From Rhizobium sp. P40RR-XXII (GTDB taxonomy: Bacteria; Pseudomonadota; Alphaproteobacteria; Rhizobiales; Rhizobiaceae): a stretch of 64,000 nt of DNA. A program made the translations under genes and the position numbers. Below are positions 1 through 9,497 of the stretch, piece after piece. The stretch is taken from the NCBI RefSeq assembly GCF_012641405.1, contig NZ_JABAII010000002.1, positions 372,001 to 436,000 of the forward strand. The letters run 5' to 3'. Position 1 is the first letter of the stretch. Each line of letters begins with the position of its first letter. A model generated the notes under the pieces. The model saw nothing but the letters and a program-made list of their open reading frames with translations, did no database searches and was not told where the DNA came from.

Positions 1-1
1 C

Positions 2-820
2 CGGCTTGCCTACAGGATGCTGGGATCGGTCGCTGATGCCGAGGATATCGTGCAGGATACATGGCTGCGCTGGCTGGCGACCGATCCTGCGACCATTCGC
101 ACGCCCGTCGCGTTTCTGCGGACCATCGTCACCAGACTTTGCCTGAACGAGTTGAAATCGGCGCGCCGGCAGCGCGTGTCCTATGTGGGACCATGGCTGC
201 CGGAGCCGATCTTCGATCCGGAAGATGCCGATGCGGCCGACGATATCACGCTGCCGTTGATGATGGCGCTGGAACGCCTGTCACCACTGGAGCGTGCCGC
301 CTTTCTCCTGCATGACGTGTTCGGCATGGATTTCGACGATGTCGCGCTCGCGATCGGCCGCGAGGCTGGTGCCTGCCGCAAGCTTGCCAGCCGGGCGAGG
401 GCGCATGTCACCGAGGCCAGGCCGCGCTTTGCCGTCGGCAGGGAACAGGGACGCAAAATTGCCACCGCCTTCTTTACCGCGTCGAGAACGGGGGATATGG
501 CCGCTCTTGGCACCCTGCTTTCCGAAGATGTGGTTGCCTATGCGGATGGCGGCGGCAAGGTGCCGACCTCACGGCGGCCGCTCATCGGGCTTTCGGCGGT
601 TATGCTCCTGCATGAGCAGTTGGCGCGGCTTTTCCGCACGGAGCCCTCACGGCTGATCCATTATGCCGTCATCGACGGTTTGCCCGGCTTCGTAACGGTG
701 GAGGGCAGCAATGTCGTGCAGACGACCGCGCTGCACATCGAGCGCGAAAAGGTCGTTGCCATCTATTGCGTGCGCAATCCGGACAAGCTGCGGCACATTA
801 TCGGCACAATGCCCCATTGA
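2..820 (+). CDS. ECF41-type RNA polymerase sigma factor (SigJ-like), 5' end cut by window edge
   Basis: Extracytoplasmic-function sigma factor. Codons in frame upstream of the first ATG at 17 read RLAY, and the sequence then continues as MLGSVADAEDIVQDTWLRW, the sigma region 2 core, so the true start lies left of the window. Region 4 follows (LSPLERAAFLLHDVFGMDF). After it comes a C-terminal SnoaL/NTF2-like extension. Three short motifs that I associate with the ECF41 group are visible: WLPEP in the linker, DGGGK in the extension and NPDKL near the C-terminus. In that family the extension takes the place of an anti-sigma factor and controls activity in cis. ECF41 genes usually sit beside a carboxymuconolactone decarboxylase, oxidoreductase or epimerase target; any such gene would be off the left edge. 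Confident of family; target unknown. Confidence 0.9.
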   Translation, partial: RLAYRMLGSVADAEDIVQDTWLRWLATDPATIRTPVAFLRTIVTRLCLNELKSARRQRVSYVGPWLPEPIFDPEDADAADDITLPLMMALERLSPLERAAFLLHDVFGMDFDDVALAIGREAGACRKLASRARAHVTEARPRFAVGREQGRKIATAFFTASRTGDMAALGTLLSEDVVAYADGGGKVPTSRRPLIGLSAVMLLHEQLARLFRTEPSRLIHYAVIDGLPGFVTVEGSNVVQTTALHIEREKVVAIYCVRNPDKLRHIIGTMPH

Positions 821-899
821 CGGTTGACGGCGCAAAGGGCGGGATGCGAAACACGCCTCTCCACCGCGCCGTACATTTGCTTCAGCGAGAGGAATAGGC

Positions 900-1403
900 A
901 TGCAGCGCTTCAACATACGCCGCCTGCAGCGCGACGATGCCTCGATTTTCAGAGATATCCGCCTGGAAGGGCTGGCGCATCATCCGGAAGCCTTTGGCGC
1001 TTCCCATGAGCAGGAGCTGGAATATTCGCCGGCGCAGATCGGCGACATACTCGAAGGCAATACGGTGATCGGCGGCTTCGAGGATGACGGGGCGCTTGCC
1101 GGCGTTATCGCCATCGCGCGGTCGAAAGGGACGAAGATGCGGCACATCGCATCGATCTGGGGCATGTATGTGCGTCCAAAGGGGCGGGGCACCGGCCTGT
1201 CACGTTTGCTGATGGCTGCGGCACTTGAGGAAGCAAGAGCTGATTGCCGCTCGGTGCGCCTCAGCGTCGTATCCTCCAACGCCCCAGCCATTCGCCTCTA
1301 TGAATCCTTCGGCTTCAAGACCTGGGCCGTCGATACCGAAGCGCTGAAGGTGGGCGATATCTATCATGACGAGATACTGATGCGTCTTGATACAAGCACC
1401 TGA
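900..1403 (+). CDS. GNAT family N-acetyltransferase
   Basis: Predicted acetyl-CoA dependent N-acetyltransferase of 167 residues, a normal length for a single GNAT domain. The acetyl-CoA binding motif A is seen as MYVRPKGRGTGLSRLLM (the R/Q-x-x-G-x-G/A loop is KGRGTG), followed by the motif B region with NAPAIRLYESFGF, which is typical of the RimI-like fold. The ATG at 900 has a GAGAGGA Shine-Dalgarno-like sequence just upstream. It lies 79 bp behind the sigma factor gene and might be co-transcribed with it. The substrate cannot be inferred from sequence. Confidence 0.9.
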   Translation: MQRFNIRRLQRDDASIFRDIRLEGLAHHPEAFGASHEQELEYSPAQIGDILEGNTVIGGFEDDGALAGVIAIARSKGTKMRHIASIWGMYVRPKGRGTGLSRLLMAAALEEARADCRSVRLSVVSSNAPAIRLYESFGFKTWAVDTEALKVGDIYHDEILMRLDTST

Positions 1404-1715
1404 AAGAACTGCTTCAAATCCATCCGACTGATCCCGGTTGCAATGACGATCCGATCTCGTCTGTCACAGAGCGAGACCGGCTGGTGACGATCCGCAGACG
1501 ACCAATGCCTGGGCATGCATGCCGTCGACCTCGCTACTTCAAATCGGCGCCACTTTACTGTGCGTTAACCATGACTTTAAGAATCTCTTCGGTGCGCTCA
1601 ATTTGCATCGCAAAATCGACAAACTGTAATCATGATTAAAGCACCGTTAGGTGATTGGAGCGTAGCAGGATACCGGAATGAGGGAATGTGCCGGTAGCAT
1701 ACCTCCGTCAAAGTA
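1404..1715. other. Intergenic region upstream of rlpA, no gene seen
   Basis: About 310 bp without a supportable reading frame. The only notable element is TTAACCAT at 1565-1572 followed by TTAA at 1577-1580. This resembles the alphaproteobacterial CtrA half-site TTAACCAT, but the spacing between the TTAA blocks is 8 rather than the canonical 7. The stretch presumably holds the rlpA promoter; I do not see a clear -35/-10 pair. Confidence 0.4.
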
Positions 1716-1775
1716 ATGAGTAGCGGCTTGGGACAGATGACATCAGAAAATCGTGCGGTGACATGCGCAACGGGT

Positions 1776-2906
1776 ATGCGTTGGTTTGCTCTTTCCCTGA
1801 TGTGCGCAACCATTACGGCCTGCGGAACGTCTCAGAAGGTTGCCTCGACGCGCCAGCACGGCAAGGAATATTTCTCCGAGAAGGAATATGGCGTGAAGGC
1901 GAGCCCTCGCGTCGTCAATAATGGCCCCGTGCCGAAGGGCGGCGGCCGCTTCATGGTCGGCAATCCTTACCAGGTGAAGGGTAAGTGGTATTACCCCAAG
2001 GAAGATTTCGGCTACAGCAAGGTCGGCATCGCCTCCTGGTACGGCTCTGCCTTCCACGGCCGCCTGACGGCCAACGGCGAAGTCTACGACCAGCAGGCAT
2101 TGACCGCTGCCCATCCGACCTTCCCGCTGCCAAGCTACGCCCGCGTCACCAATGTCGAGACCGGCTCCTCCATCATCGTGCGCGTCAACGATCGCGGCCC
2201 ATACCACCCCGGCCGCATCATCGACCTTTCCAACAAGACCGCGCAGATGCTCGATCTCCAGCACAGCGGCACCGGCGACGTGCGCGTGCAATATGTCGGC
2301 CGCGCCCGCATGGACGGCCATGACGAGCCCTATCTGATGGCCTCCTACATTCCGAAGGGTTCGCGCCTGCCCAGCATCAATCCGGGTGGCCAGATCGCGA
2401 CAGGCGTGATGGTTGCCTCGGCCGGCCGGATGACGGCGGATCAGTTGCCCGAAACGGATACTCCCCTCCGCGCAAGCCGCCAGCAGCGCAGCTATGACGC
2501 TGCGCCGGCGATCGCACCCATTCCGCGCAAGGCGCCTTATTCGACGACGGCCTTTGCCGGCTCGACGCCGGATGCCGGTTATAAGGGCGGCAAGCGCAAC
2601 GATCCGCCGCCGATGGAATGGAACGGCGGCGCAATGCCGGCTGCTGAGTCCGCGGAGCCGTCCATGGTCGTGCTGCCGAGAATTGGCCCGATCCCTTACG
2701 AGCGGCCGGACTTCTCTCGGCGTCTTGCAAGCCTGAAGGATGAAACCCTGGGCTCCACCGTTGCCGCCTACCAGGAGGCTCCCGTCAAGACCGTTTACGT
2801 CAATCTTGCTTTCGATGCCGTCATGGTTCGCAATGACGGGTTGACGCAGCAATCGATCCTTTCGTCCTATCATCGCCAGCGTCAAGGTACGACGCAGGCG
2901 GATTGA
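1776..2906 (+). CDS. rlpA: Septal ring lytic transglycosylase RlpA family lipoprotein
   Basis: Envelope lipoprotein of about 376 residues. The internal ATG at 1776 is chosen because it begins a proper lipoprotein signal, MRWFALSLMCATITAC, with the lipobox cysteine at its end; an upstream ATG at 1716 would put 20 polar residues in front of it. The double-psi beta-barrel RlpA domain follows: ASWYGSAFHGRLTANGEVYD, then AAH and VRVNDRGPY, which hold the Glu, His and Asp residues conserved in RlpA. The C-terminal third is low-complexity and Pro/Ala rich; I recognise no SPOR domain, unlike E. coli RlpA. The family acts on denuded glycan strands at the septum. The next gene is a D,D-carboxypeptidase homologue, so this is an envelope gene pair. 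Confidence 0.88.
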   Translation: MRWFALSLMCATITACGTSQKVASTRQHGKEYFSEKEYGVKASPRVVNNGPVPKGGGRFMVGNPYQVKGKWYYPKEDFGYSKVGIASWYGSAFHGRLTANGEVYDQQALTAAHPTFPLPSYARVTNVETGSSIIVRVNDRGPYHPGRIIDLSNKTAQMLDLQHSGTGDVRVQYVGRARMDGHDEPYLMASYIPKGSRLPSINPGGQIATGVMVASAGRMTADQLPETDTPLRASRQQRSYDAAPAIAPIPRKAPYSTTAFAGSTPDAGYKGGKRNDPPPMEWNGGAMPAAESAEPSMVVLPRIGPIPYERPDFSRRLASLKDETLGSTVAAYQEAPVKTVYVNLAFDAVMVRNDGLTQQSILSSYHRQRQGTTQAD

Positions 2907-2976
2907 TCGGTATCATTGCCTGAATCTCAACCCGTCACTAAAATAATCGTGCCGGTGATCGGATGAAGGGGACGAT

Positions 2977-4185
2977 ATGCCAAAGTGCTTGATTCTTTTG
3001 TTCCTTTTTGTCCTCGGGTTCGGCAATGCCTCCGCCTTTGCGCAGACGGCACCCGGTACTTTCGACACAAAAGCCGCGCAGGCATTCATGATCGAAGCCT
3101 CGACCGGCACCATCCTGCTTGCAAAGAACGAAGATCAGCTGATTTCGCCGGCATCCATCGCAAAGCTGATGACGCTTGATGTCGTCTTCGACGCGATCGG
3201 GCGAGGGGAGGTCAGCCTCGATACCGAATATCCCGTCTCGGAAAATGCCTGGCGGACGGGCGGCGCCCCCTCGCGCGCATCGACGATGTTCGCCGCGTTG
3301 AAATCGCGCATCCGCGTCGGCGACCTGATCCAGGGTATTGCCGTGCAGCAGGCGAATGACGCCTGTATCGTTCTCGCGGAAGGCATGTCCATCAGCGAAC
3401 GGGAATTCGCCAGGCGCATGACGGCGCGTGCAAGAGAGATCGGCATGTCGCGGGCAACCTTCATCAATTCCACCGGCCTGCCCGATGCGAACGATCCGAA
3501 TGGCGGCGGCAAGGTCTCCGCGCGGGAGATGGTCATGCTGGCGCAGGACCTGCAGCAGAAGCACCCGGATCTATATAAATATTTCGGGCAGGCCGATTTC
3601 ACCTGGAACAAGATCTATCAGCGAAACAAGAACCCGATGCTTTTGCTCAATATCGGCGTGGATGGCCTGGGGCTCGGTTTTGCCGAAAGCGAGGGCTTTT
3701 CGATCGTCGCCTCCATTCAGCGCGATGGACGCCGGTTGTTCCTGGCGCTCGGCGGCTTGAAGAGTGACAAGGAACGCATTGAAGAGACGCGGCGCGTGCT
3801 TGAATGGGGCCTCAGCAACTTCAAGAGCCAGCGCATCTTTGCCGATGGCGAAGTAATCGGCGATGCCAGCGTCTACGGTGGCGCTGCTTCCACGGTCGGC
3901 CTGCAGGCAAAAATGCCTGTTGATGTCTATGTCCCGATCGAAACCCCGGATCGACTGTCGGCGCGTATCGTCTATCGCTGGCCGCTGGCCGCGCCCGTGG
4001 CCGCGGGCTACGAAGCGGGAACTCTTCGCGTATTCCTCGGCGCGCGGCTGGTGCGTGAACTGCCGCTCTACACGAAGGAATCGGTCGCGCAGGGCACATT
4101 GGGCCGCCGCGCCTTCGATGCCTTTATGGAATTGACGGAATCGCTGCTGTTCTCCTGGCTTTGGGACAAGCCTTTGCCGAGTTGA
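2977..4185 (+). CDS. D-alanyl-D-alanine carboxypeptidase family protein with altered active-site motifs
   Basis: Low-molecular-mass penicillin-binding protein (PBP5/6, peptidase S11) homologue of 402 residues. An N-terminal signal (CLILLFLFVLGFGNASAFAQ) exports it. The SxxK motif with the acylated serine is present (S60-I-A-K63). The SxN motif reads Q125-A126-N127, so the serine is replaced. The KTG motif reads G232-L233-G234 within GVDGLGLGFAES, so the lysine and threonine are lost. A PBP5 C-terminal domain is present (residues about 290-370). The family trims the terminal D-Ala of peptidoglycan stem peptides; with two of three motifs changed, catalysis is doubtful here, while the fold looks intact. 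It follows rlpA by 70 bp and precedes tmk. A second homologue at 12770-13624 keeps all motifs. Confidence 0.88.
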   Translation: MPKCLILLFLFVLGFGNASAFAQTAPGTFDTKAAQAFMIEASTGTILLAKNEDQLISPASIAKLMTLDVVFDAIGRGEVSLDTEYPVSENAWRTGGAPSRASTMFAALKSRIRVGDLIQGIAVQQANDACIVLAEGMSISEREFARRMTARAREIGMSRATFINSTGLPDANDPNGGGKVSAREMVMLAQDLQQKHPDLYKYFGQADFTWNKIYQRNKNPMLLLNIGVDGLGLGFAESEGFSIVASIQRDGRRLFLALGGLKSDKERIEETRRVLEWGLSNFKSQRIFADGEVIGDASVYGGAASTVGLQAKMPVDVYVPIETPDRLSARIVYRWPLAAPVAAGYEAGTLRVFLGARLVRELPLYTKESVAQGTLGRRAFDAFMELTESLLFSWLWDKPLPS

Positions 4186-4338
4186 GAGAGCCGAGCGGCT
4201 CGCGAAATCTCTGTTCACACCCCATATAGAGTCGTGCCCACCTAGACATGCACGGTTCCACCGAGGCGTGTCTTGGGTTAAACAGAATGCGTATCGCATA
4301 CCAGACGGATGGCACGCGAAAAGTGCAGGACATGATCA

Positions 4339-5016
4339 TTGGCTGATGCAAACGGATTATTCGTAAGCTTCGAAGGCGGGGAAGGGGCCGGCAAATCCAC
4401 CCAGATCCGCCGGCTGGCTGAACGGTTGCGCGAGCGTGGCCACGAGGTTCTGGTGACGCGCGAACCCGGTGGCTCACCGGGCGCGGAGGCTGTGCGGCAC
4501 GTCCTGCTTTCCGGCGCGGCAGAAATGTTCGGCACGCGAATGGAGGCCATTCTTTTCGCTGCGGCCCGCAACGATCACGTCGAGGAAGTTATTCGTCCGG
4601 CGCTTTCGCGCGGCACCATCGTCCTTTGCGACCGCTTCATGGATTCCTCACGCGTTTATCAGGGCGTGACGGGCAATCTCGAACCTGATTATATCGAGGC
4701 CCTGCAAAGGGTCGCCGTCAACGGCGTCGTGCCGGACTGCACGCTGATTCTCGACATCCCGGCCGAAAAGGGCTTGGAGCGTGCGCGTAAACGCGCCTCG
4801 GCCGTCGCCGCACCCGATCGTTTCGAAAAGGAAGAGATGCAGACCCATGAGAAGCGCCGCGAGGCCTTTCTCGATATCGCCGCCCGAGAACCTGATCGTT
4901 GCCACGTCATCGACGCGCAGCGATCGGAAGACGATATCGCGGCGGAAATAGCCGCGATCGTGGACAAGCGGCTTGCGGCTGCCAATATCGCCGCTGGATC
5001 GGAAGCGGCGCAATGA
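4339..5016 (+). CDS. tmk: Thymidylate kinase
   Basis: dTMP kinase of 225 residues, converting dTMP to dTDP with ATP. The P-loop is GGEGAGKST (residues 13-21) and the DRF/DSS motif for the nucleotide acceptor is seen in [14 protein letters not shown]. The start is a TTG at 4339, since it gives the usual short N-terminus ([16 protein letters not shown]) and no ATG is available in frame nearby. The stop overlaps the start of holB (ATGA at 5013-5016), indicating translational coupling. The tmk-holB order is usual in this group of bacteria. Confidence 0.95.
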   Translation: MADANGLFVSFEGGEGAGKSTQIRRLAERLRERGHEVLVTREPGGSPGAEAVRHVLLSGAAEMFGTRMEAILFAAARNDHVEEVIRPALSRGTIVLCDRFMDSSRVYQGVTGNLEPDYIEALQRVAVNGVVPDCTLILDIPAEKGLERARKRASAVAAPDRFEKEEMQTHEKRREAFLDIAAREPDRCHVIDAQRSEDDIAAEIAAIVDKRLAAANIAAGSEAAQ

Positions 5017-6044
5017 GTGACGACCGGCCGGGCGTCCTCGACGGCGCCATTCCTCCGCAGGACAACGTGAAACTCTTCGGCCACGAGCAGGCGGAAGCTT
5101 TCCTCGCGCAATCCTATCGCTCCGGCAAGGGGCATCATGCCATGCTGATCGAAGGGCCAGAGGGTATCGGCAAGGCGACGCTTGCCTTTCGTTTCGCCAA
5201 TCATGTCCTCTCCCATCCCGATCCGGCATCCGCACCGGAGACGATCGGCGATCCGGACCCGACATCCGCCGTCAGCCGGCAGATTTCCGGTGGCGCCTCC
5301 CACAATCTGCTGCACCTCAGCCGACCGGTCGACGACAAGACCGGCAAGGTGAAGTCCGCAATCACCGTGGACGAGGTGCGCCGCGCCGGAAAATTCTTCT
5401 CGCAGACCTCGGGCACCGGCAACTGGCGGATCGTCATCATCGATCCAGCCGACGATCTCAACCGCAGTGCAGCCAATGCCATCCTGAAGATCCTCGAGGA
5501 GCCGCCGAAGCGCGCTTTGTTCCTCGTGCTTTCGCATGCACCGGGCCGGCTTCTGCCGACGGTCCGCTCGCGCTGCCTGCCTTTGAAGCTCGCGCCGCTG
5601 GCCGATGATGCCTTGCGTTTGGCGCTCGAAAACCTGGGTGTGCCGGCCGGGCAGGGCAGCAAATTGCTCTCGGCAGCCAAGGGCAGCGTCAGCGAGGCGC
5701 TCAAGCTGCTGAATTACGGTGGCGGCGAAATCGTCGAAGCCTATAGGCAAGTGCTTTCGGCGGATGGACCCGCCGCCCGCAAGGCAATGCACCGCCTCGC
5801 CGATGCACTTTCCGCCAAGGACAGCGACACGATCTTCGGCTTCTTCGTGGCTCATATCGGCGATGACATTATCGATCGCGCCCGTGCCGCCGCGCTTGAC
5901 GGCTCCGTTGCCGCGGCCGAAAGACTGGCCCGCCTGCATTCCGAGACCACCGAACGGCTCAACGTGTCACAGGCTTACAATCTCGATCGCAAGCAAACGC
6001 TGATCACAATTCTCGGCGAGCTCAAGCAGCAGCTTTCGGCATAA
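5013..6044 (+). CDS. holB: DNA polymerase III subunit delta'
   Basis: Clamp-loader delta' subunit of 343 residues. The start at 5013 ([15 protein letters not shown]) is chosen because it overlaps the tmk stop by ATGA; a longer frame upstream is only the shadow of tmk. An AAA+ core is visible: a P-loop-like GPEGIGKA (residues 48-55) and the sensor region [17 protein letters not shown]. The SRC motif of the delta'/gamma family is seen in TVRSRC, supplying the arginine finger in trans in the family. It works with the tau/gamma and delta subunits to load the beta clamp. Confidence 0.94.
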   Translation: MSDDRPGVLDGAIPPQDNVKLFGHEQAEAFLAQSYRSGKGHHAMLIEGPEGIGKATLAFRFANHVLSHPDPASAPETIGDPDPTSAVSRQISGGASHNLLHLSRPVDDKTGKVKSAITVDEVRRAGKFFSQTSGTGNWRIVIIDPADDLNRSAANAILKILEEPPKRALFLVLSHAPGRLLPTVRSRCLPLKLAPLADDALRLALENLGVPAGQGSKLLSAAKGSVSEALKLLNYGGGEIVEAYRQVLSADGPAARKAMHRLADALSAKDSDTIFGFFVAHIGDDIIDRARAAALDGSVAAAERLARLHSETTERLNVSQAYNLDRKQTLITILGELKQQLSA

Positions 6045-6096
6045 AACGGACTATAATTCCGAACGAAAGCCGCCATGGAGTTTCCTCTGAAACGCA

Positions 6097-6903
6097 TCAG
6101 GGAAGGATCAGCTTCCAGGCGACGATGGCCAGCGTAACGGCAAGGATGATGCGCACGGACCGCTCATGCAGGCGCGGCGCCAGCAGGCTGCCGGCGACGA
6201 TGCCCGGGATCGAGCCCACCAGCAGGGCGAACAGCATCGTCCAGTTGATCTCGCCGATGAACCAATAGCCCATGCCGCCGATCAAGGTCAGCGGCACGGC
6301 ATGGACGATATCCGAGCCGACGATTTCGCGTACGTCCGTCTGCGGATAGAGCACCAGCAAAACGGTGACACCGAGCGCGCCCGCGCCGACCGAGGTCATG
6401 GTAACGAGAATGCCAAGCGTGAGGCCGAGGACGATTGTCAGCAGGGCGATGTTGCGTGGCGATATGGTTCCGCGCTCGCCGCGCCATTTGCGGATGGCCG
6501 CCAGGATCTGGCCACGGAAGATCAGCATCAGCGCCGTCAAAAGCAGGAGACAGCCCAAGGACAGGGTGATGGCATGGGCGACGGCGGGGCTCTCGCGATT
6601 GACGCCGGCCATGATCCAGAGCATGGCGAGCGCCGCCGGCACGCTGCCGGAGGCCAGGAGGCCGACGACCCGCCAATTGACCCGCCCGTGAATGCCGTGC
6701 ACGGCCGTTCCCGCCGTCTTGGTGATTGCGGCATAGAGCAGGTCGGTGCCAACAGCCGTCGCCGGGTGCACCCCGAAGAGGAGGACGAGCAAGGGCGTCA
6801 TTAGAGAGCCGCCACCGACGCCGGTTATGCCGACCAGCATGCCGACGAAAAAGCCGGAAACGGAATAAAGCGGCTGAAAGGAACCGATCGAACTCAAATT
6901 CAC
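6097..6903 (-). CDS. Sulfite exporter TauE/SafE family membrane protein
   Basis: Integral membrane protein of 268 residues with about eight hydrophobic segments and the repeated signature of the TauE/SafE (DUF81) family: GFFVGMLVGITGVGGGSLMTP near the N-terminus, and GILVTMTSVGAGALG in the second half. Family members are proposed to move sulfite, sulfoacetate or other organosulfur anions. It is the only leftward gene between holB and metG, with no sulfur-metabolism gene beside it, so the substrate is open. Confidence 0.88.
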   Translation of the reverse strand: MNLSSIGSFQPLYSVSGFFVGMLVGITGVGGGSLMTPLLVLLFGVHPATAVGTDLLYAAITKTAGTAVHGIHGRVNWRVVGLLASGSVPAALAMLWIMAGVNRESPAVAHAITLSLGCLLLLTALMLIFRGQILAAIRKWRGERGTISPRNIALLTIVLGLTLGILVTMTSVGAGALGVTVLLVLYPQTDVREIVGSDIVHAVPLTLIGGMGYWFIGEINWTMLFALLVGSIPGIVAGSLLAPRLHERSVRIILAVTLAIVAWKLILP

Positions 6904-7148
6904 AGGCCCTTGAAGCCGTTGGGCAGACCAATAGATAAAACAATGAAATTCACGGCCATCTCTGTCCTGCGTTCGAGTCCTCCGAAGGGGTAAAGGCGAG
7001 GCGGGGCCGAGTCAAGCAAGGCGCCATCCCGAAGTTCCGAATGCTGCGGGCGCGAAACTTGGTGTTTCGCTCCCGGCAAACATGCGCTAAAGCGAGCGGT
7101 GCCAAGAATAACAAAGACGCAACAGTAAAAAGCGGACCGCTGCCCGAC

Positions 7149-8702
7149 ATGACCGAAAAAACTCCGTTCTACATTACCACCGCGATCGCTTATCCCAATG
7201 GCAAGCCGCATATCGGCCATGCCTATGAGCTGATTGCCACCGACGCGCTGGCGCGCTTCCAGCGCCTCGACGGCCGCGACGTCTTTTTCCTGACGGGTAC
7301 GGACGAGCATGGTCAGAAGATGCAGCAGACGGCACGCGCCGAGGGCATGGAACCGCAGCAGCTCGCCAACCGCAATTCAGACGAATTCCAGGCGATGGGC
7401 AAGCTGCTGAACGCGTCGAACGACGACTTCATCCGCACGACGCAGCCGCGCCACCATGAGACATCGCAGAACATCTGGAACTTGATGGCGGACGCCGGCG
7501 ACATCTACAAGGATTCCTATGCCGGCTGGTATTCGGTGCGTGACGAAGCCTATTACCAGGAAAGCGAAACCGAGCTGCGCGCCGACGACGTGCGCTACGG
7601 GCCTCAGGGCACGCCGGTCGAATGGGTGCAGGAGGAAAGCTATTTCTTCAAGCTCTCGGAATACCAGGACCGGCTGCTGAAGCTTTACGAAGAGAATCCG
7701 GACTTCATCGGCCCTGCCGAGCGGCGCAACGAGGTGATTTCCTTCGTGAAGTCGGGCCTCAAGGATCTGTCGATCTCACGCACCACCTTCGATTGGGGCA
7801 TCAAGGTGCCGAACGATCCGGCTCACGTCATGTATGTCTGGGTCGATGCGCTGACGAACTACATCACAGCGACCGGCTATATCGAAGACCGTAACAATCC
7901 ACGGGCGAAATACTGGCCGGCGGACCTGCATGTCATCGGCAAGGACATCATCCGTTTCCACGCAGTTTATTGGCCGGCCTTCCTGATGTCGGCGAAGCTG
8001 CCGCTGCCGAAGCGCGTCTATGCCCACGGCTTCCTGCTCAACAAGGGCGAGAAGATGTCGAAGTCGCTCGGCAACGTCGTTGATCCGGTCAATCTCGTAA
8101 ACCATTTCGGTCTCGACCAGGTGCGCTACTTCTTCCTGCGCGAAGTCTCCTTCGGCCAGGACGGCAGCTATAGCGAAGAGGCGATCGGCACGCGCATCAA
8201 TTCCGATCTCGCCAATGGCATCGGCAACCTCGCCAGCCGCTCGCTCTCGATGATCGTCAAGAACTGCGACGGCCAGATCCCCGAATGCGGTCCGCTGACC
8301 GACGAAGACAAGGCGCTTCTCGCGCAGGCCGACGCCTTGCTGGCCTCGAATCGCGAAGACATGGGCAAGCAGCTCATCCATCGCGCTCTTGCCTCCATCA
8401 TTGCGGTGGTTTCCGAAACAGACCGCTATTTCGCGAGCCAGGAGCCTTGGGCGCTGAAGAAGACCGACCCAGCCCGCATGGCGACCGTGCTCTATGTCAC
8501 GGCCGACGTCGTGCGTCAGATCGGCATTCTGCTGCAGCCCTTCATGCCGGAATCCTCGGCAAAGCTGCTGGATCTTATCGCAATCCCTGCCGACAAGCGT
8601 GATTTCACGGCACTCGGCGAGGCGGGCCGCCTCGTTGCCGGGACGCCGCTGGAAGCGCCGAAACCGGTCTTCCCGCGCTATGTCGCGCCGACCGCCGAAT
8701 AA
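7149..8702 (+). CDS. metG: Methionyl-tRNA synthetase
   Basis: Class I aminoacyl-tRNA synthetase charging tRNA-Met, 517 residues. The start at 7149 ([20 protein letters not shown]) is chosen because it places the HIGH motif at residues 21-24; the frame extends further left without family similarity. KMSKS is at 302-306. The connective-peptide region ([21 protein letters not shown]) has no cysteine pairs, so this is the form without the zinc knuckle. There is no C-terminal tRNA-binding EMAP-like domain, fitting the length. tatD follows after 8 bp. Confidence 0.96.
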   Translation: MTEKTPFYITTAIAYPNGKPHIGHAYELIATDALARFQRLDGRDVFFLTGTDEHGQKMQQTARAEGMEPQQLANRNSDEFQAMGKLLNASNDDFIRTTQPRHHETSQNIWNLMADAGDIYKDSYAGWYSVRDEAYYQESETELRADDVRYGPQGTPVEWVQEESYFFKLSEYQDRLLKLYEENPDFIGPAERRNEVISFVKSGLKDLSISRTTFDWGIKVPNDPAHVMYVWVDALTNYITATGYIEDRNNPRAKYWPADLHVIGKDIIRFHAVYWPAFLMSAKLPLPKRVYAHGFLLNKGEKMSKSLGNVVDPVNLVNHFGLDQVRYFFLREVSFGQDGSYSEEAIGTRINSDLANGIGNLASRSLSMIVKNCDGQIPECGPLTDEDKALLAQADALLASNREDMGKQLIHRALASIIAVVSETDRYFASQEPWALKKTDPARMATVLYVTADVVRQIGILLQPFMPESSAKLLDLIAIPADKRDFTALGEAGRLVAGTPLEAPKPVFPRYVAPTAE

Positions 8703-8710
8703 GGTTTTCC

Positions 8711-9493
8711 ATGCTGATCGATACGCATTGCCATCTGGATTTTGCAGACTTCGAGGACGAGCGCGATGCGATCGTCGCGCGCGCTCACGAGGTCGGCATC
8801 AAGCAGATGGTCACAATCTCGACCAAGGTCAGGAAGCTCGATGGATTGCTTGCGCTCACCGAGCGTTATCCATCGGTTTTCTGTTCGGTCGGCACACATC
8901 CGAACAGCGCCGACCAGGAGCTGGACATCCAGACGGAAGACCTCGTGCGGCTGGCAAATCAGCACGAAAAGATCGTGGCGATCGGCGAGGCGGGTCTCGA
9001 CTACTTCTACGATACCGTCAAGCCGGAAGACCAGAAGACCGGCTTCCTGCGCCATATCGCTGCCGCGCGCGAAACCAAGCTGCCGCTGGTCATTCACAGC
9101 CGCAGCGCCGACGAGGATATGGCGGCCATCCTGACGGAAGAGACGGGGAAGGGGGCTTTCCCCTTCATCCTGCATTGCTTTTCCGCCGGCCCTGCCCTTG
9201 CCCGCACAGGCGTCGAACTCGGCGGCTACATCTCCTTTTCCGGCATTCTGACCTTCCCGAAATCGGAAGAACTGCGCGAGATCGCCAAGACGATCCCGCA
9301 TGACCGGCTGCTGGTCGAGACCGATGCGCCGTATCTGGCGCCGAAGCGCTGGCGCGGCAAGCGCAACGAACCGTCCTATGTCGTCAACACCGCCGAGGTG
9401 CTGGCCGATACGATCGGCGTCAGCATGGCGGATATCGCCGAGATCACCACGGCGAACGCCTTCCGCTGCTTCTCCAAGATGACGAGGGTCTGA
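8711..9493 (+). CDS. tatD: TatD family metal-dependent hydrolase (deoxyribonuclease)
   Basis: TIM-barrel hydrolase of 260 residues. Metal ligands are visible in order: H6-C-H8 at the N-terminus (MLIDTHCHLD), the Glu of AIGEAGLDYFY, His of LVIHSRSAD, His of LHCFSAG, and Asp of VETDAPYLAP. TatD proteins are 3'-5' exonucleases implicated in DNA quality control. The gene lies directly behind metG and just ahead of a metallo-beta-lactamase-fold hydrolase, a conserved cluster in many bacteria. Confidence 0.94.
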   Translation: MLIDTHCHLDFADFEDERDAIVARAHEVGIKQMVTISTKVRKLDGLLALTERYPSVFCSVGTHPNSADQELDIQTEDLVRLANQHEKIVAIGEAGLDYFYDTVKPEDQKTGFLRHIAAARETKLPLVIHSRSADEDMAAILTEETGKGAFPFILHCFSAGPALARTGVELGGYISFSGILTFPKSEELREIAKTIPHDRLLVETDAPYLAPKRWRGKRNEPSYVVNTAEVLADTIGVSMADIAEITTANAFRCFSKMTRV

Positions 9494-9497
9494 CGTC

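Noticed and set aside
1743..2885. A 380-codon open frame opposite rlpA
   Set aside because: It is a shadow of a high-GC gene; the plus strand has a signal peptide and a clear RlpA domain, while the minus frame has no recognisable motif.
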